Part shown: in pieces, positions 45,503-54,967 of the stretch
Layout: every line of letters starts with the position of its first letter
Position numbering within the stretch: position 1 is the stretch's first letter
Origin: Pseudomonadota bacterium
GTDB lineage: Bacteria > Myxococcota_A > UBA796 > GCA-2862545
Length of the DNA stretch: 64,000 nt
Assembly: GCA_023954855.1 (NCBI GenBank)
Contig: JAGSGY010000001.1
Span: 1-64,000 of the forward strand
Direction of reading: 5' to 3'
Notes under the pieces: generated by a model
What the model saw: only the letters and a program-made list of their open reading frames with translations
Database searches by the model: none
Told to the model about the DNA's origin: nothing
Translations under genes and position numbers: made by a program

Positions 45503-46613
45503 CTATTCGCCCAGCGCGCCGTCTGCACGAGCAGCGAGCCACGCTTCCATGAACGGCAGCACTGCCCCGTCGAGCATTCCGCTGACGTCACCCGACACGT
45601 GCTCGGTACGTAGGTCCTTGACCTGCTGGTACGGCTGCATGACGTAGCTGCGGATCTGGCTACCGAAGTCGATCTTCATCTTCTTCGCGTTCTGTTCGGC
45701 CTGGGCCTCGAGACGCTTGTCGAGCTCGAGCTGGTACAGCTTCGCCCGCAGCATCTTCATCGCCTTGTCGCGGTTCTTGTGCTGGCTACGCTCGGCGCGG
45801 CAGAGCACCACAAGCCCCGTAGGCTCGTGCGTGAGTCGCACCGCCGAGTCGGTGGTGTTGATGTGCTGACCACCCGCACCGGACGCCCGCATCGTGTCCA
45901 TGCGGATGTCGGAGGGGTTCAGGTCGATCTCGATGTCGTCGTCGATCTCGGGATAGGCTGCTACCGCTGCGAAGCTGGTCTGGCGAATCGGCTTTCCAAA
46001 CGGAGAGATCCGAACCAGGCGATGCACACCGCTCTCGGCCTGCATGTAGCCGTAGGCGTACTCCCCTCGAATCGCGAGCGTCGCGGACTTGATGCCCGCC
46101 TCCTCGCCTGGACTGCGGTCGAGAACCTCGACGGTGAAGCCGTGCTGCTCGGCCCAGCGCGAGTACATGCGCGTGAGGAGCTCTGCAAAGTCGCAGGCAT
46201 CGGTGCCTCCCATTCCGGGATTCACTTCGACGATGGCGTCGAGCCTGTCCTCGTCCTCGGAGAGCAAGCGGCGGGTCTCGAGAGTGCGAACCCGGGTGGC
46301 GAGCTCTTGGACCTGCTCCTTCGCCTCGACCGCCGTCTCTTCGTCATCCATCTCGACGGCGAGCTCAATCAGGGTGCCGACCTCTTCGACGAGCTCGTTG
46401 AGGGCCGCCCAGTCCTTGACCACGCGCTCGAGCTGGCCCTTCTCTTTGAGGAGCGTCTGCGCCTGCACGTTGTCATCCCAAAAGCCCGGCATGGTGGACT
46501 GGGACTCGAGCTCATCGACGCGGTTCTGCTTGCCCTCTACGTCAAAGATGCCTCCACAGCTGGGAGACACGACTCTGAAGCGGTTCAAGCGCCGTGCGCA
46601 CCTCGTCGACCAT
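45503..46613 (-). CDS. prfB: Peptide chain release factor 2, expressed by +1 programmed frameshift
   Basis: RF2 ends translation at UGA and UAA. The gene opens at the ATG at 46613 (GGAGGAAAG upstream) and reads 23 codons to an in-frame TGA at 46544-46542. After a +1 shift at CTT it continues from 46543 to the stop at 45503, for about 369 residues in all, the usual RF2 length. The joined sequence runs from WRHL into DVEGKQNRVDEL, as in other RF2 proteins. The stop-codon reader SPF (VRISPFGKP) and the catalytic GGQ (GAGGQHIN) are present. The apparent break is a regulatory site, not a mutation. ybeY lies 22 bases upstream. Confidence 0.95.
46542..46555 (-). promoter_or_regulatory. prfB programmed +1 frameshift site
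   Basis: Read on the minus strand the site is GGAGG CAT CTT TGA C. The internal Shine-Dalgarno-like GGAGG stands three bases before the slippery CTT and the UGA stop, the same spacing as in E. coli prfB. Low RF2 lets the ribosome slip forward and make more RF2, an autoregulatory loop. Confidence 0.95.
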
Positions 46614-46635
46614 CTTTCCTCCGTAGGAGGCGCAG

Positions 46636-47082
46636 CTAACCCGCTGGCGTCGGCTTCGCGTCGATCCGCGCGTGGATGGCGCGCTCGATGGCCTCCATCT
46701 CTTCGGCTTCGTCGTCGTCTTCGTGGTCGTAGCCAAGCAGATGCACGATGCCGTGGACCAGTAGGATCTGGAGCTCGCGTGCGAGCGAGTGTCCACGTTC
46801 GTCCGCCTGGCGAGACGCCGTCTCAACGCTGATGATCACGTCGCCGAGCATCAGCGGCGCCCCAGGAATCGGCTCCCCTTCGACCTGAGAGAACGAGAGC
46901 ACGTCCGTCGGCCTGTCTTTGCCCCGCCAGTCGCGATTGAGCGGATGCACCGTGGCGTCGTCGGTGAGGAGAACCGAGAGTTCGCCTTCGGCAACATCGA
47001 GATGGGCCATGGCCGCTGCTGCAATCCCCGTCAGCGTCGGCTCGTCCACATGCACACCCTCGTCCACCGAGATGTCGATCAC
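46636..47082 (-). CDS. ybeY: Endoribonuclease YbeY
   Basis: A 148-residue metalloprotein needed for 16S rRNA 3' maturation and ribosome quality control. The zinc motif HGxxHLxGxDH is complete (HGIVHLLGYDHEDDDEAEEM, about residues 110-129), and RDWRGKDRPTDVLSFS is the family signature. The GTG start overlaps the HD-protein stop (GTGA). The order phoH, 7TM-HD gene, ybeY is widely conserved. Confidence 0.95.
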   Translation of the reverse strand: MIDISVDEGVHVDEPTLTGIAAAAMAHLDVAEGELSVLLTDDATVHPLNRDWRGKDRPTDVLSFSQVEGEPIPGAPLMLGDVIISVETASRQADERGHSLARELQILLVHGIVHLLGYDHEDDDEAEEMEAIERAIHARIDAKPTPAG

Positions 47083-49457
47083 GAGGTCTCACCGGGGAGG
47101 TGTTCCACCGACTCGTAGTCCACAGCGCCGTCGGTGCCCGTGGGTCTCGGTGCGCCACCAGGCAGAACCTCGAGCGTGATCACCGCGTTCGCTGGCACCT
47201 GTTCGCGAAGCTTGCCGCGAGAGACATCCTTGGTGTCCGCGTACTCGATGCGTTGGTGGTAGATGCCCATGAGCACCTTTACAAAGGTGTCTGCGACCGT
47301 GTGAATCTCCTTGAAGGTCAACGGGCACTCCGAGAACTGACCATCCGCCATCACCGAGTTCACGATGCGGTTGATCATGTTCCGGATGCTCTCCTCGTTC
47401 GGCTCCTTGATGGTGCGCGTTGCCGCCTCGACCTTGTCTGCCAGCATGATGATGCCGGCCTCTCGCGTGCTCGGCTTCGGGCCGGGGTAGCGGAAGTCCG
47501 CCTCGTCGATCGTGCTGGGATCTTCGGCATTCTCTTTGGCCTGCCGCATGAAGAACGAGAGCACGCCGGTGCCGTGATGCATGTAGATATTGTCGATGAT
47601 CGGCTGCGGGAGGTTGTACTCCTGCGCCATCTTCGCCCCGTCGATGACGTGGTTGATGATGACCTGGGCCGACCGGGTCGGGTCGAGCTTGTCGTGGCGG
47701 TTGGGCGCTCCGCGCTGGTTCTCGATGAAGTACTGGGGTTTCACCGACTTCCCGATGTCGTGGAAGTAGCTCGCCACCCGCGCCATCAGCGAGTTCGCCC
47801 CGACCTCTTGCGCTGCGGCCTCGGCCAATGAACCGACGATCACCGAGTGGTGGTAGCTACCCGGAGCGCGCACCATCAGCTGGCGAAGCAGCGGGTGGTT
47901 GAGGTTCGCGAGCTCGAGCAGGCGGTAGTCCGTGACAAAGCCGACGGCCTCGAACACCGGAACGAGCCCGAGCACCAAGAAGCCTGAGAGCACGCCCCCA
48001 GCGAGGCCGAGCGACATCGCCCAAGGCAGGCGGGTCGCCGTCTCGAGCGAGAGCTCTGCGACGCCTTGGTAGAGCAGCACGAAGTGAATCAGGCCGACCG
48101 TGACCGCGTTCACCAAGCCCGTGAAAGCGCCGGCGAGCAGAATGCCCATGCGCTCACGCACATTCTCGACCGCTCCAGCCGCCGTCATTCCCGAGATGAG
48201 GAAGAACAGGACGTGAAGTGCCTGAAGATCCATCGCGAGTCCGCACAGTGCCGCAGCCGCCACGACGTAAACCGAGGTCCACGCCACGCCCATCAACAGC
48301 CGAACCAGCATGGCGAGTCCGGCAACGGGGACCGCAAACCCGATCCAGGTGGGGTCGATCTCGAGCCCGACGAGCGGAGCTAGCGCAGGCCCTGCGAGAA
48401 CGGAGACTCTCGCCATGATTGCGGTGAGCACCAGCAGCACGCCGACCGAGCTCGCATCGCGGAAGCGGTTGGTCAGCCCACGCCGAACAGAGCCGGTGAA
48501 CTGGTAGAGCGTGGCGACCAACACCGACAGAAGAAGCGCGAGCGCACCGACCTCCATGGGCTTGGTGCCATCGCCACGCATCGACTGAAGCGCGCGGTAG
48601 CGCAGCACGTGACTCTCGGTGAGGATGTCGCCCTGCCGGAACAGGGTCTCGCCGCGCTTGACCGTAATGGTCTCCATCTGCACGTTCGAGGCGGCCTCTT
48701 CACGTCGGCGCTCGGTCTCGAGGGCGTCGAAGGAGAGGTTGGGACGGATGGACGCACGCGCCACCCGCGCTGCAGCATCGACCCACGGACCACTCATCGA
48801 AGCGAACTCGACCAAGCCGAGGCTCACGCGTTCGTGCGCGGCTTCGACCGTGCTGATGCCTTCGCGGTCCTGAAGAAACAGTTCTTCGCGGTCGAGGCCG
48901 CGAAGCTCAATCACGCGGGTCGGACCATCGGGCAGTGCACCGCGGTCGAGCACCACATACCCGCGCATGCCCCTCGCGAGGAGATCGCGGGACAGCTGCT
49001 CGGCGCCAATGGGGAAGCGCGCCTGCACCAATGGAAGCAAGTCGGCATTGGGCACGTGGCTGCCGAGAGCGGTGCGGAAAGCTCCCGTCGCCTCGGTGAT
49101 CTGCTCTGCGGTCAGCTCACCTTCAGAGCCGTCAAGAGCGGTGCGTCCTGCCACGTACGCGCGCTCGATGCGCAGCTGGAGCTCATGGCTGAGCGACGCA
49201 CGGTGCACATATACCGACGCCACGCCGTCGCGCGCCTCGAGCTGACGACGCTCACGCGCTCCGAAGTCCTGGTAGATGAAGTCGGAGGGCGCCTCGATCG
49301 ATCGCGGTGCCACATCTCCGACCGCGAGGGTCTCGAGCGGGGCGCGGGCCCAGTCCACGAGGACTAGCGCGCAGAGCACGCTGATGGCTGCGAGGAGTGC
49401 CACCAGTCCAAAGTCTCGCCGTCTGAGCGGGCGCGCCTCGAGCCGTGGAAGTCTCAT
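47079..49457 (-). CDS. 7TM-HD family membrane phosphohydrolase (PgpH/YqfF type)
   Basis: A 792-residue membrane protein. A first helix (about 18-36) is followed by a large outer 7TMR-HDED domain to about 305, then about seven transmembrane helices (to about 525), and a cytoplasmic HD domain: SYHHSVIVGSLAEAAAQEV, then SYFHDIGKSVKPQYF with the HD metal pair, then INHVIDGAKMAQEYNL and MHHGTG. Members such as PgpH hydrolyse c-di-AMP to pApA; the HD metal residues appear intact. The activity on c-di-AMP here is inferred from the family. It is coupled to phoH and ybeY by four-base overlaps. Confidence 0.88.
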   Translation of the reverse strand: MRLPRLEARPLRRRDFGLVALLAAISVLCALVLVDWARAPLETLAVGDVAPRSIEAPSDFIYQDFGARERRQLEARDGVASVYVHRASLSHELQLRIERAYVAGRTALDGSEGELTAEQITEATGAFRTALGSHVPNADLLPLVQARFPIGAEQLSRDLLARGMRGYVVLDRGALPDGPTRVIELRGLDREELFLQDREGISTVEAAHERVSLGLVEFASMSGPWVDAAARVARASIRPNLSFDALETERRREEAASNVQMETITVKRGETLFRQGDILTESHVLRYRALQSMRGDGTKPMEVGALALLLSVLVATLYQFTGSVRRGLTNRFRDASSVGVLLVLTAIMARVSVLAGPALAPLVGLEIDPTWIGFAVPVAGLAMLVRLLMGVAWTSVYVVAAAALCGLAMDLQALHVLFFLISGMTAAGAVENVRERMGILLAGAFTGLVNAVTVGLIHFVLLYQGVAELSLETATRLPWAMSLGLAGGVLSGFLVLGLVPVFEAVGFVTDYRLLELANLNHPLLRQLMVRAPGSYHHSVIVGSLAEAAAQEVGANSLMARVASYFHDIGKSVKPQYFIENQRGAPNRHDKLDPTRSAQVIINHVIDGAKMAQEYNLPQPIIDNIYMHHGTGVLSFFMRQAKENAEDPSTIDEADFRYPGPKPSTREAGIIMLADKVEAATRTIKEPNEESIRNMINRIVNSVMADGQFSECPLTFKEIHTVADTFVKVLMGIYHQRIEYADTKDVSRGKLREQVPANAVITLEVLPGGAPRPTGTDGAVDYESVEHLPGETS

Positions 49458-50428
49458 CGGTGGTCCCCCGAACGCGCGCGGTCGTCTCGCTCGTAGGCTT
49501 CGATGATCTCAGCCACCAGCGGGTGCCTCACCACGTCGGCAGAAGTGAAGCGGTTGGTCTCGATGCCCTCGATGCCCTCAAGAAGGCCGACAGCATGGGC
49601 GAGTCCGCTTCGACGCCCACGGGGAAGATCGACCTGCGTCGCGTCTCCGGTGATCACCATGTGGGACTCGGTCCCCATCCGGGTGAGGAACATGCGCATC
49701 TGCTCGACCGTCGTGTTCTGCGCTTCATCGAGGATGACCCAGGCCGCCTCGAGCGTGCGACCGCGCATGAAGGCAAGCGGGGCCACCTCAATCTCGCGCC
49801 GATCGAACAGCCGTTGCAGACGCTCGGCTGGGATCATGTCCGCCAACGCATCGAAGAGTGGTCGCAGGTAGGGGTCAACCTTCTCGGTGAGGTCGCCGGG
49901 TAGAAAGCCAAGCTTCTCGCCAGCCTCGACCGCAGGCCGCGTGAGGATGATGCGGCGAACCTTGCCGGCACGTAGGGCCGCGACCGCCATCGCCACCGCC
50001 AGATAGGTCTTGCCAGTACCAGCGGGACCGAGGCCGAACACGACCCGTCCGCTGCGCAGCGCGTGCACATAGGACCGCTGACCCGCTGTACGCGGCGAGA
50101 TCGCGCGACCGTCCACCGCCGTAAGAATCTCATCCGAGAACAACTCCACCACGTCGGCGCCAGGGTCGTCGGCAAGAAGCCGCACGGCATGCCGAACGTC
50201 GCGCGGACGCACACCATGCCCCTGCTCGACGTAGCGATACAGCTGCCGCAACACGCGCTCGGCGTCCCCTGCCGCCGGGCCCTCGACGAACAGCGTGTCG
50301 CCGCGCTGCACGATCTCCGCATCCAGGGCTTTCATCAGGATTTTGAGGTGGGAGCCAAACTCTCCCACCAGCTCCCTTAGGGCCTGATTGTCGTCGAACG
50401 TAAGGCTTCGCGCGAAGGCTTCTGACAA
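49454..50428 (-). CDS. phoH: PhoH-like ATPase
   Basis: A 324-residue PhoH/YbeZ-type protein. A short N-terminal KH-like region (about 1-110) precedes the ATPase: Walker A GLGPAGTGKTYLAVAMAV, TRPAVEAGEKLGFLPGDL, Walker B WVILDEAQNTT and the final GDATQVDLPRG. It is thought to act with YbeY in RNA processing. The start is TTG with AGGGG about 10 bases upstream; no better in-frame start is nearby. It overlaps the HD gene by four bases. Confidence 0.93.
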   Translation of the reverse strand: MSEAFARSLTFDDNQALRELVGEFGSHLKILMKALDAEIVQRGDTLFVEGPAAGDAERVLRQLYRYVEQGHGVRPRDVRHAVRLLADDPGADVVELFSDEILTAVDGRAISPRTAGQRSYVHALRSGRVVFGLGPAGTGKTYLAVAMAVAALRAGKVRRIILTRPAVEAGEKLGFLPGDLTEKVDPYLRPLFDALADMIPAERLQRLFDRREIEVAPLAFMRGRTLEAAWVILDEAQNTTVEQMRMFLTRMGTESHMVITGDATQVDLPRGRRSGLAHAVGLLEGIEGIETNRFTSADVVRHPLVAEIIEAYERDDRARSGDHR

Positions 50429-50465
50429 GCTCGATCACCCCTCTGGGACAGTGTTCTGCCTGATC

Positions 50466-52568
50466 TTAGCCCGATGACAGCGCGGGAGCCCGCTCGGTGG
50501 CCTGGGTCGGCCGTCGCTGACGCACTGGATGAGGCGACTCTTGCATGGCTTGCGCAATCGCTCGTTCTGGCACCGGGGCCATCCGGCGCTGTGCCGCCTC
50601 GAGCTTCGACTCTCCACTGGTCAGGGCCTCGAGCCTGGGCGCGAGGGTACGCAGCTCCCGGTACGCCATTTCGGCGGAGATTCGGGTGTGTTCGCCCGGA
50701 GACTCGAGCCCAATGACCCGACCTCCTCGCTGTGAGATCTCGGTGAGCACGTCCCCTACTCGGCCGGCGGGTGCCTCCACGACAACCTCGAACAACGGCT
50801 CGAGGAGCTCGGTGCCCCCGCGCTCGAGCGCCGCCTGCATGGCTTCCTGGCCAGCGATCTCGAAGTAGGGCTCGTCGCTTGCGAACAGGTCGTAGTCCCC
50901 ATCCACGCAGACGACGTTGAGTCCGTCGACGGGGTAGCCGGCTCGCGGCCCGCTGTGCAGCGCCGTTCGCACGCCTCGCTCGATGGCTTCGTGCCACTTG
51001 GTTGGAAGTGCTTCATCGTCCGCGGTCACGCTAAACGCGAGTCCAGGACGACCGCGGGGTGTGATCTCAAGCACCACGCGCGCGAACTCGACGGGATCGA
51101 CGCCGACAGTCTTCAGGTGCTCGAACTCGGCCGTAGCGGTACCCAACGGCGCTTCCCGGTACGGAACCATGGGCAGCGATGTCTCCACGGGCACGTCTTC
51201 GCGAATCTGCTCAAGCAGCCGCTCGAGGTGGGAACTGTTCACCCCACCCAAGATCGCCGAGCCTGAAGAATCGATGCGAACCACGGCCCCGGCATCCCGC
51301 TTCATCAGTGCCTGAAGCACCCGATGGAGCCGTTCGGCATCACGCGGGTTGTCTGGACTCACGCGACGCTCGATGGCGGGGCGCAAGCCCGACGGACGGG
51401 CAGGGCGCGCCAGCTGCCCCTGAAACACCACTCCACCAGGACGGACATCCAGCGGTTCCCAGGTAGCGACAATGGCCCCAGGTCCGACGTAGTCGGCGAC
51501 CTTCCGGCGGGGTCCGCGCAAGCTGTACATGCGGCGCACCGCCCGTGAGCCACCTTCCCACTGCCACGCCCCACGGGACGGAGCGGTACCAGACCACACG
51601 CGGAGGATGTGGAAGGGCTCTCCGTCGCTCCCGATGTGGCTCGCGAGAACCTGCGCCGCAAATGCCCCGTCGGCGCTCGCGATCAGGGGTGCACCGTCGC
51701 CGTCCATCAGCGGGACGGGCCGAGCAATCGGAGGCGGCCCGAATCGAGCCAACACGTCGAGGAGCGGCCCGGCGCCGACCGGTCCGTGGGTCGAGGCGAA
51801 GCAGACGGGCAGGATGCGACCAGACTCAACGGCCCTCGCAAGTCCCTCTTCGAGCAGCGCGTCGTCGAGCTCGAACAACTCCAGATAGGTCTCGAGGAGC
51901 GCATCGTCACCGACCGCCACACTCTCGACGATTGCTTCGCGGGCAGCGTTCACCTCGCGTCGCATCTCCTCGGGTACCGGCTGCTTACTCACTGCACCAT
52001 CGGCGTCGCTGCGAAACAGCGAACGCGAGAGAAGGTCAACGACACCGCGGAGCTCGTTCTGCTCGTAGAACGGCAGCTGCAAGGGGAGCACCTTTCGCGC
52101 TGGCGTGGCGGCGGCCAGGGAGTCGACGACCCCTTGCCAACCGTAGGCGTGCGTGCGGTCCATCTTGGTGAGCACGGCCATGAGCGGACGGTGGGTAGAC
52201 GAAGAGAGGACCCGCCGAACACCTTGTTCGACTCCGTCCGTCACGCCGACGACCAGCACCCCCAAGTCGGCGCCCGCCCCGGAGATTTCCCGCTCGGGAG
52301 CCGCGGCAGCGCCACCGGGTACATCGATCATGAACAGGAGCTGGCCCTCGTGGGCAAACCAGGCAAACCCGGCCTCGAGACTCATTTTCCGCCGACGCTC
52401 CGCGGGAAGGAAGTCGAGAAGCGACGTGCCTTCGTCGACGCGGCCCACACGCCGGGTCACCCCTGCCTGCTGCAGCAGCACCTCAGCGAGTGAGGTCTTT
52501 CCGCTCGACCGATGCCCTACGAGAGCGAAGGTTCGAGCTTGGCTGGGCGCAAATGCCAGCTTCCCCAT
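50466..52568 (-). CDS. EF-G-like translational GTPase with altered switch residues
   Basis: A 700-residue paralogue of elongation factor G. The P-loop GHRSSGKT (18-25) and the guanine motif TKMD (134-137) are intact. However, the switch II DTPGH motif reads DVPGG (82-86), so the catalytic His is Gly, and no switch I RGITI block can be found. Domains II to V follow: SRAVRRMYSLRGPRRKVADYV, GGVNSSHLERLLEQIRE and the C-terminal EPLFEVVVEAPAGRVGDV. It may bind GTP but hydrolyse it slowly. ATG is at 52568. It leads an operon with phoH, the 7TM-HD gene, ybeY and prfB, so a role in ribosome rescue or quality control is plausible. Confidence 0.84.
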   Translation of the reverse strand: MGKLAFAPSQARTFALVGHRSSGKTSLAEVLLQQAGVTRRVGRVDEGTSLLDFLPAERRRKMSLEAGFAWFAHEGQLLFMIDVPGGAAAAPEREISGAGADLGVLVVGVTDGVEQGVRRVLSSSTHRPLMAVLTKMDRTHAYGWQGVVDSLAAATPARKVLPLQLPFYEQNELRGVVDLLSRSLFRSDADGAVSKQPVPEEMRREVNAAREAIVESVAVGDDALLETYLELFELDDALLEEGLARAVESGRILPVCFASTHGPVGAGPLLDVLARFGPPPIARPVPLMDGDGAPLIASADGAFAAQVLASHIGSDGEPFHILRVWSGTAPSRGAWQWEGGSRAVRRMYSLRGPRRKVADYVGPGAIVATWEPLDVRPGGVVFQGQLARPARPSGLRPAIERRVSPDNPRDAERLHRVLQALMKRDAGAVVRIDSSGSAILGGVNSSHLERLLEQIREDVPVETSLPMVPYREAPLGTATAEFEHLKTVGVDPVEFARVVLEITPRGRPGLAFSVTADDEALPTKWHEAIERGVRTALHSGPRAGYPVDGLNVVCVDGDYDLFASDEPYFEIAGQEAMQAALERGGTELLEPLFEVVVEAPAGRVGDVLTEISQRGGRVIGLESPGEHTRISAEMAYRELRTLAPRLEALTSGESKLEAAQRRMAPVPERAIAQAMQESPHPVRQRRPTQATERAPALSSG

Positions 52569-52593
52569 ATGTAAGGTCCCCCGGACATCATCA

Positions 52594-52623
52594 AGCGTAC
52601 CGGACGCACGCACTCCCGGTCAA
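52594..52623 (-). promoter_or_regulatory. Candidate sigma-70 promoter for the EF-G-like/phoH/ybeY/prfB operon
   Basis: Read on the minus strand, TTGACC (52623-52618) and TACGCT (52599-52594) are separated by 18 bases. The -10 element is 25 bases before the ATG at 52568. The -35 box is good; the -10 box matches only T, A and the final T. It lies in the 168-base divergent region (52569-52736) shared with the PP2C gene. Confidence 0.4.
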
Positions 52624-52736
52624 GCGCCGCGTTCATGTGCTCCTCCACAACGCTGTTCTCGACCAGATCATGCGCAAAGCTCTCGCGTTGCGTATGCTGC
52701 ACGCACACTTCGTCCTGTGGTGAAGGCTTGTCAGAA

Positions 52737-53759
52737 ATGCTGCCGATGAGAGTGGGTTGGGCGACCGACCCGGGCCGCGTCCACCCGACCAACGAGGATA
52801 GCTACGCCGTCTTCTCGGCGCCTCACGGAACCCTGCTTGTTGTCTGTGACGGCATGGGGGGTATGGGTCGGGGCGATGAGGCCAGCCAGCTCGCCGTCAA
52901 GAGCATCTATGAGAGCGTGCAGAACAGCAGCCTCAGCCCGCCTCGAGCCCTGTCGGAGGCCATGCAAGCCGCCGACTACAGCATTCGCCGACGCCTGTGC
53001 TCCTCGGGACGTGTGCGGCCCGGCAGCACTGCAGCTCTTGCCTACGTGACCAAGAAAGGTGCGTACATTGGGTGGATCGGCGACAGCCCGACCTACCACC
53101 TACGCGGCCCAAAAGTCATTGCCCGCACGCGCGACCACAAGCTGGTCGAGGACCTGGTCGACCAGGGCGAGATCACACGCGAAGAAGCCGCGGCTTCTCC
53201 CCTTTCCTCTGTGCTCACGCGGGCCCTTGGCGGACGGCCGCCCAGTTCGATTGAGGTCGAGCCCGCTGCCATGCCCAAGGTCTGGAAGCCCGCAAACGGC
53301 GACCACATCGTGCTCTGCAGCGACGGGCTCTGCGATCTGGTCACGGGCGAAGAGATCGCGGGTGTGGTCGAAGAGCTGACACCGGAGGACGCCGCGCATG
53401 AGCTTGTGCGGATGGCCAACAGCCGCGGCGGCCACGACAACATCACCGTGATCGTGGCGAAGTGGGGAGAGCACACGGAGCTCTCGGGGGTGGTCTCGAA
53501 CACCGAGCTTGAGAACTGGCTGGACGGCCCAAACGAACACGCGACCGATCCACACGGCCTCGCCATCGAGCGCGACACCCTGCCCCCAGACCAAGATCTC
53601 GACCAGGCCCTCGACAATCGTACCTTCGAGTTCGCGCCGCTCCGGGACCTCAACCCTGACGACCCCGCGGAGCCGCCCGAAGAAGGCGCCGCTTGGGCGG
53701 CAGTTCTCGCCACAGGCCTCATCGTGGTGGCCGCAATCGCCGCAGCAACCCTCGCATAG
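52737..53759 (+). CDS. PP2C-type Ser/Thr protein phosphatase with C-terminal membrane anchor
   Basis: A 340-residue metal-dependent phosphatase. PP2C motifs are in order: TNEDSYAVF, VVCDGMGGMG, GSTAALAYV, GWIGDSPTYHL, LCSDGLCDLV and GGHDNITVIV; the metal Asp residues are kept. An acidic Pro linker follows at about 250-315, then a terminal membrane helix (AAWAAVLATGLIVVAAIAAATLA) with nothing outside. ATG at 52737 is preferred, with GAAGG about 13 bases upstream; ATG 52746 is also possible. It would dephosphorylate targets of Hanks-type kinases near the membrane. No kinase gene is in the window. Confidence 0.9.
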   Translation: MLPMRVGWATDPGRVHPTNEDSYAVFSAPHGTLLVVCDGMGGMGRGDEASQLAVKSIYESVQNSSLSPPRALSEAMQAADYSIRRRLCSSGRVRPGSTAALAYVTKKGAYIGWIGDSPTYHLRGPKVIARTRDHKLVEDLVDQGEITREEAAASPLSSVLTRALGGRPPSSIEVEPAAMPKVWKPANGDHIVLCSDGLCDLVTGEEIAGVVEELTPEDAAHELVRMANSRGGHDNITVIVAKWGEHTELSGVVSNTELENWLDGPNEHATDPHGLAIERDTLPPDQDLDQALDNRTFEFAPLRDLNPDDPAEPPEEGAAWAAVLATGLIVVAAIAAATLA

Positions 53760-53815
53760 CGAGGCTTCCGCGAGCCCGAACGTCTGAGCAGAGGACCGGC
53801 TCGCCGCCGCCCGTC

Positions 53816-54919
53816 CTACTCCATGTTCATGAAGACGAGGCCGGCAATCGCCGCGAGAGCGACAAGCAGACCCAGGCCGACGACCACGACGGCTGCAACG
53901 ATGATCAGCGCCTTGTTGCCATTGGCAGGCGCTGCCGCTTGCGGCATCGGTGCCGGCGGCGGAGCGTAGGCCGGCTGTGCGGCCGCCGCCGGTCGCGCAG
54001 CACCCGCACCCTCGCTGGGCTCGTCATAGGTCTGGTCCGCGCTGACAGGCAGTCCGTCCGCGGCGGGCGTCGGCACTGCACCCTGATCTTCATCAAGAAG
54101 AGAAAGGTGGTAGGCCTCGGGCTGGTAGTCGGGACCGTACGCCGATGCGCGCAGTCCTGCATTGACCACAGCCACGGTCACGTTGTCGTGGCCGCCGCGG
54201 TCACAGGCCGTGTCGACTAGGATCTCGGCGGCTTCGTCTGCAGTCTTGCCGGCGACGAGCTGTCCAATCTCCCAGTCTTCGACCAGGTCGTGGAGCCCAT
54301 CGGTGCTGAACACCAGGGTGTCGCCCTCTTCAAGGGGGAGGCACTGCGCAAAGACGTCAGGCACCAGCGGTCGGCCATCGGCCATCCGCGCATGGCCGAG
54401 GGCGCGCGTGAGCATGCCAGCCTCGGGGTGGTACCGGGCCTCTTCCTCGTCGATATCGCCACGGTCGAGCAGCATCTGGACGCGGGTATGGTCCGTGGTG
54501 CGCCAGAGGATTCGACCATTGCGGATGTGGTAGATGCGGCTGTCGCCGATCGTGCCCACATAGCCGTCAGCTCCCTTGAGAATTGCAGCCACACCTGTGG
54601 TGCCCATTCCCCGCGTGCCGGACCGGCTTCCTTCTTCGAGAATCGCGTCGTTCGCGTCGAGGAAGGCGTTGTAAAGACGATCTCGCGGATCGGCATCGAG
54701 GTCCTGGTTGACCGAATCTTCGACCACCTGAACCGCAAGTCCGGACGCCACCTCTCCCGCCTCGTGCCCACCCATGCCGTCTGCGACGATCACGAACAGG
54801 CTCTCGTCGGAAAGCCAGGCGCTTCCATGAGAGTCTTCATTGTTTGTGCGTACGCGTCCCACGTCGGTCAGCGAAGCGACCGAGAGAGGGAAACCTAGGC
54901 TTCTACGAAGCTCGGCCAA
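53816..54919 (-). CDS. Second PP2C-type phosphatase with Pro/Ala linker and C-terminal anchor
   Basis: A 367-residue PP2C protein. Motifs include RTNNEDSHGSAW, VIVADGMGGHEAGEVAS, MGTTGVAAIL, GTIGDSRIYHIRNG, VFSTDGLHDLVED and GGHDNVTVAVV, which are closer to the classic Stp/PstP type than those of its neighbour. The linker (about 260-330) is rich in Pro and Ala, followed by a terminal helix (ALIIVAAVVVVGLGLLVALAAIAGLVF). It is convergent with the other phosphatase gene, with 56 bases between the stops. The pair could be an old duplication, but the two catalytic domains are clearly different. Confidence 0.92.
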   Translation of the reverse strand: MAELRRSLGFPLSVASLTDVGRVRTNNEDSHGSAWLSDESLFVIVADGMGGHEAGEVASGLAVQVVEDSVNQDLDADPRDRLYNAFLDANDAILEEGSRSGTRGMGTTGVAAILKGADGYVGTIGDSRIYHIRNGRILWRTTDHTRVQMLLDRGDIDEEEARYHPEAGMLTRALGHARMADGRPLVPDVFAQCLPLEEGDTLVFSTDGLHDLVEDWEIGQLVAGKTADEAAEILVDTACDRGGHDNVTVAVVNAGLRASAYGPDYQPEAYHLSLLDEDQGAVPTPAADGLPVSADQTYDEPSEGAGAARPAAAAQPAYAPPPAPMPQAAAPANGNKALIIVAAVVVVGLGLLVALAAIAGLVFMNME

Positions 54920-54967
54920 CGAGTGCCGATCTCCTCCACCCGAGGAGCAGGTGGGGTTCGAGGTGAG

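Noticed and set aside
45503-46588. prfB as a frameshifted pseudogene or as a gene starting at 46588
   Set aside because: The break is exactly the conserved SD-CTT-TGA-C recoding site and the joined protein is full length.
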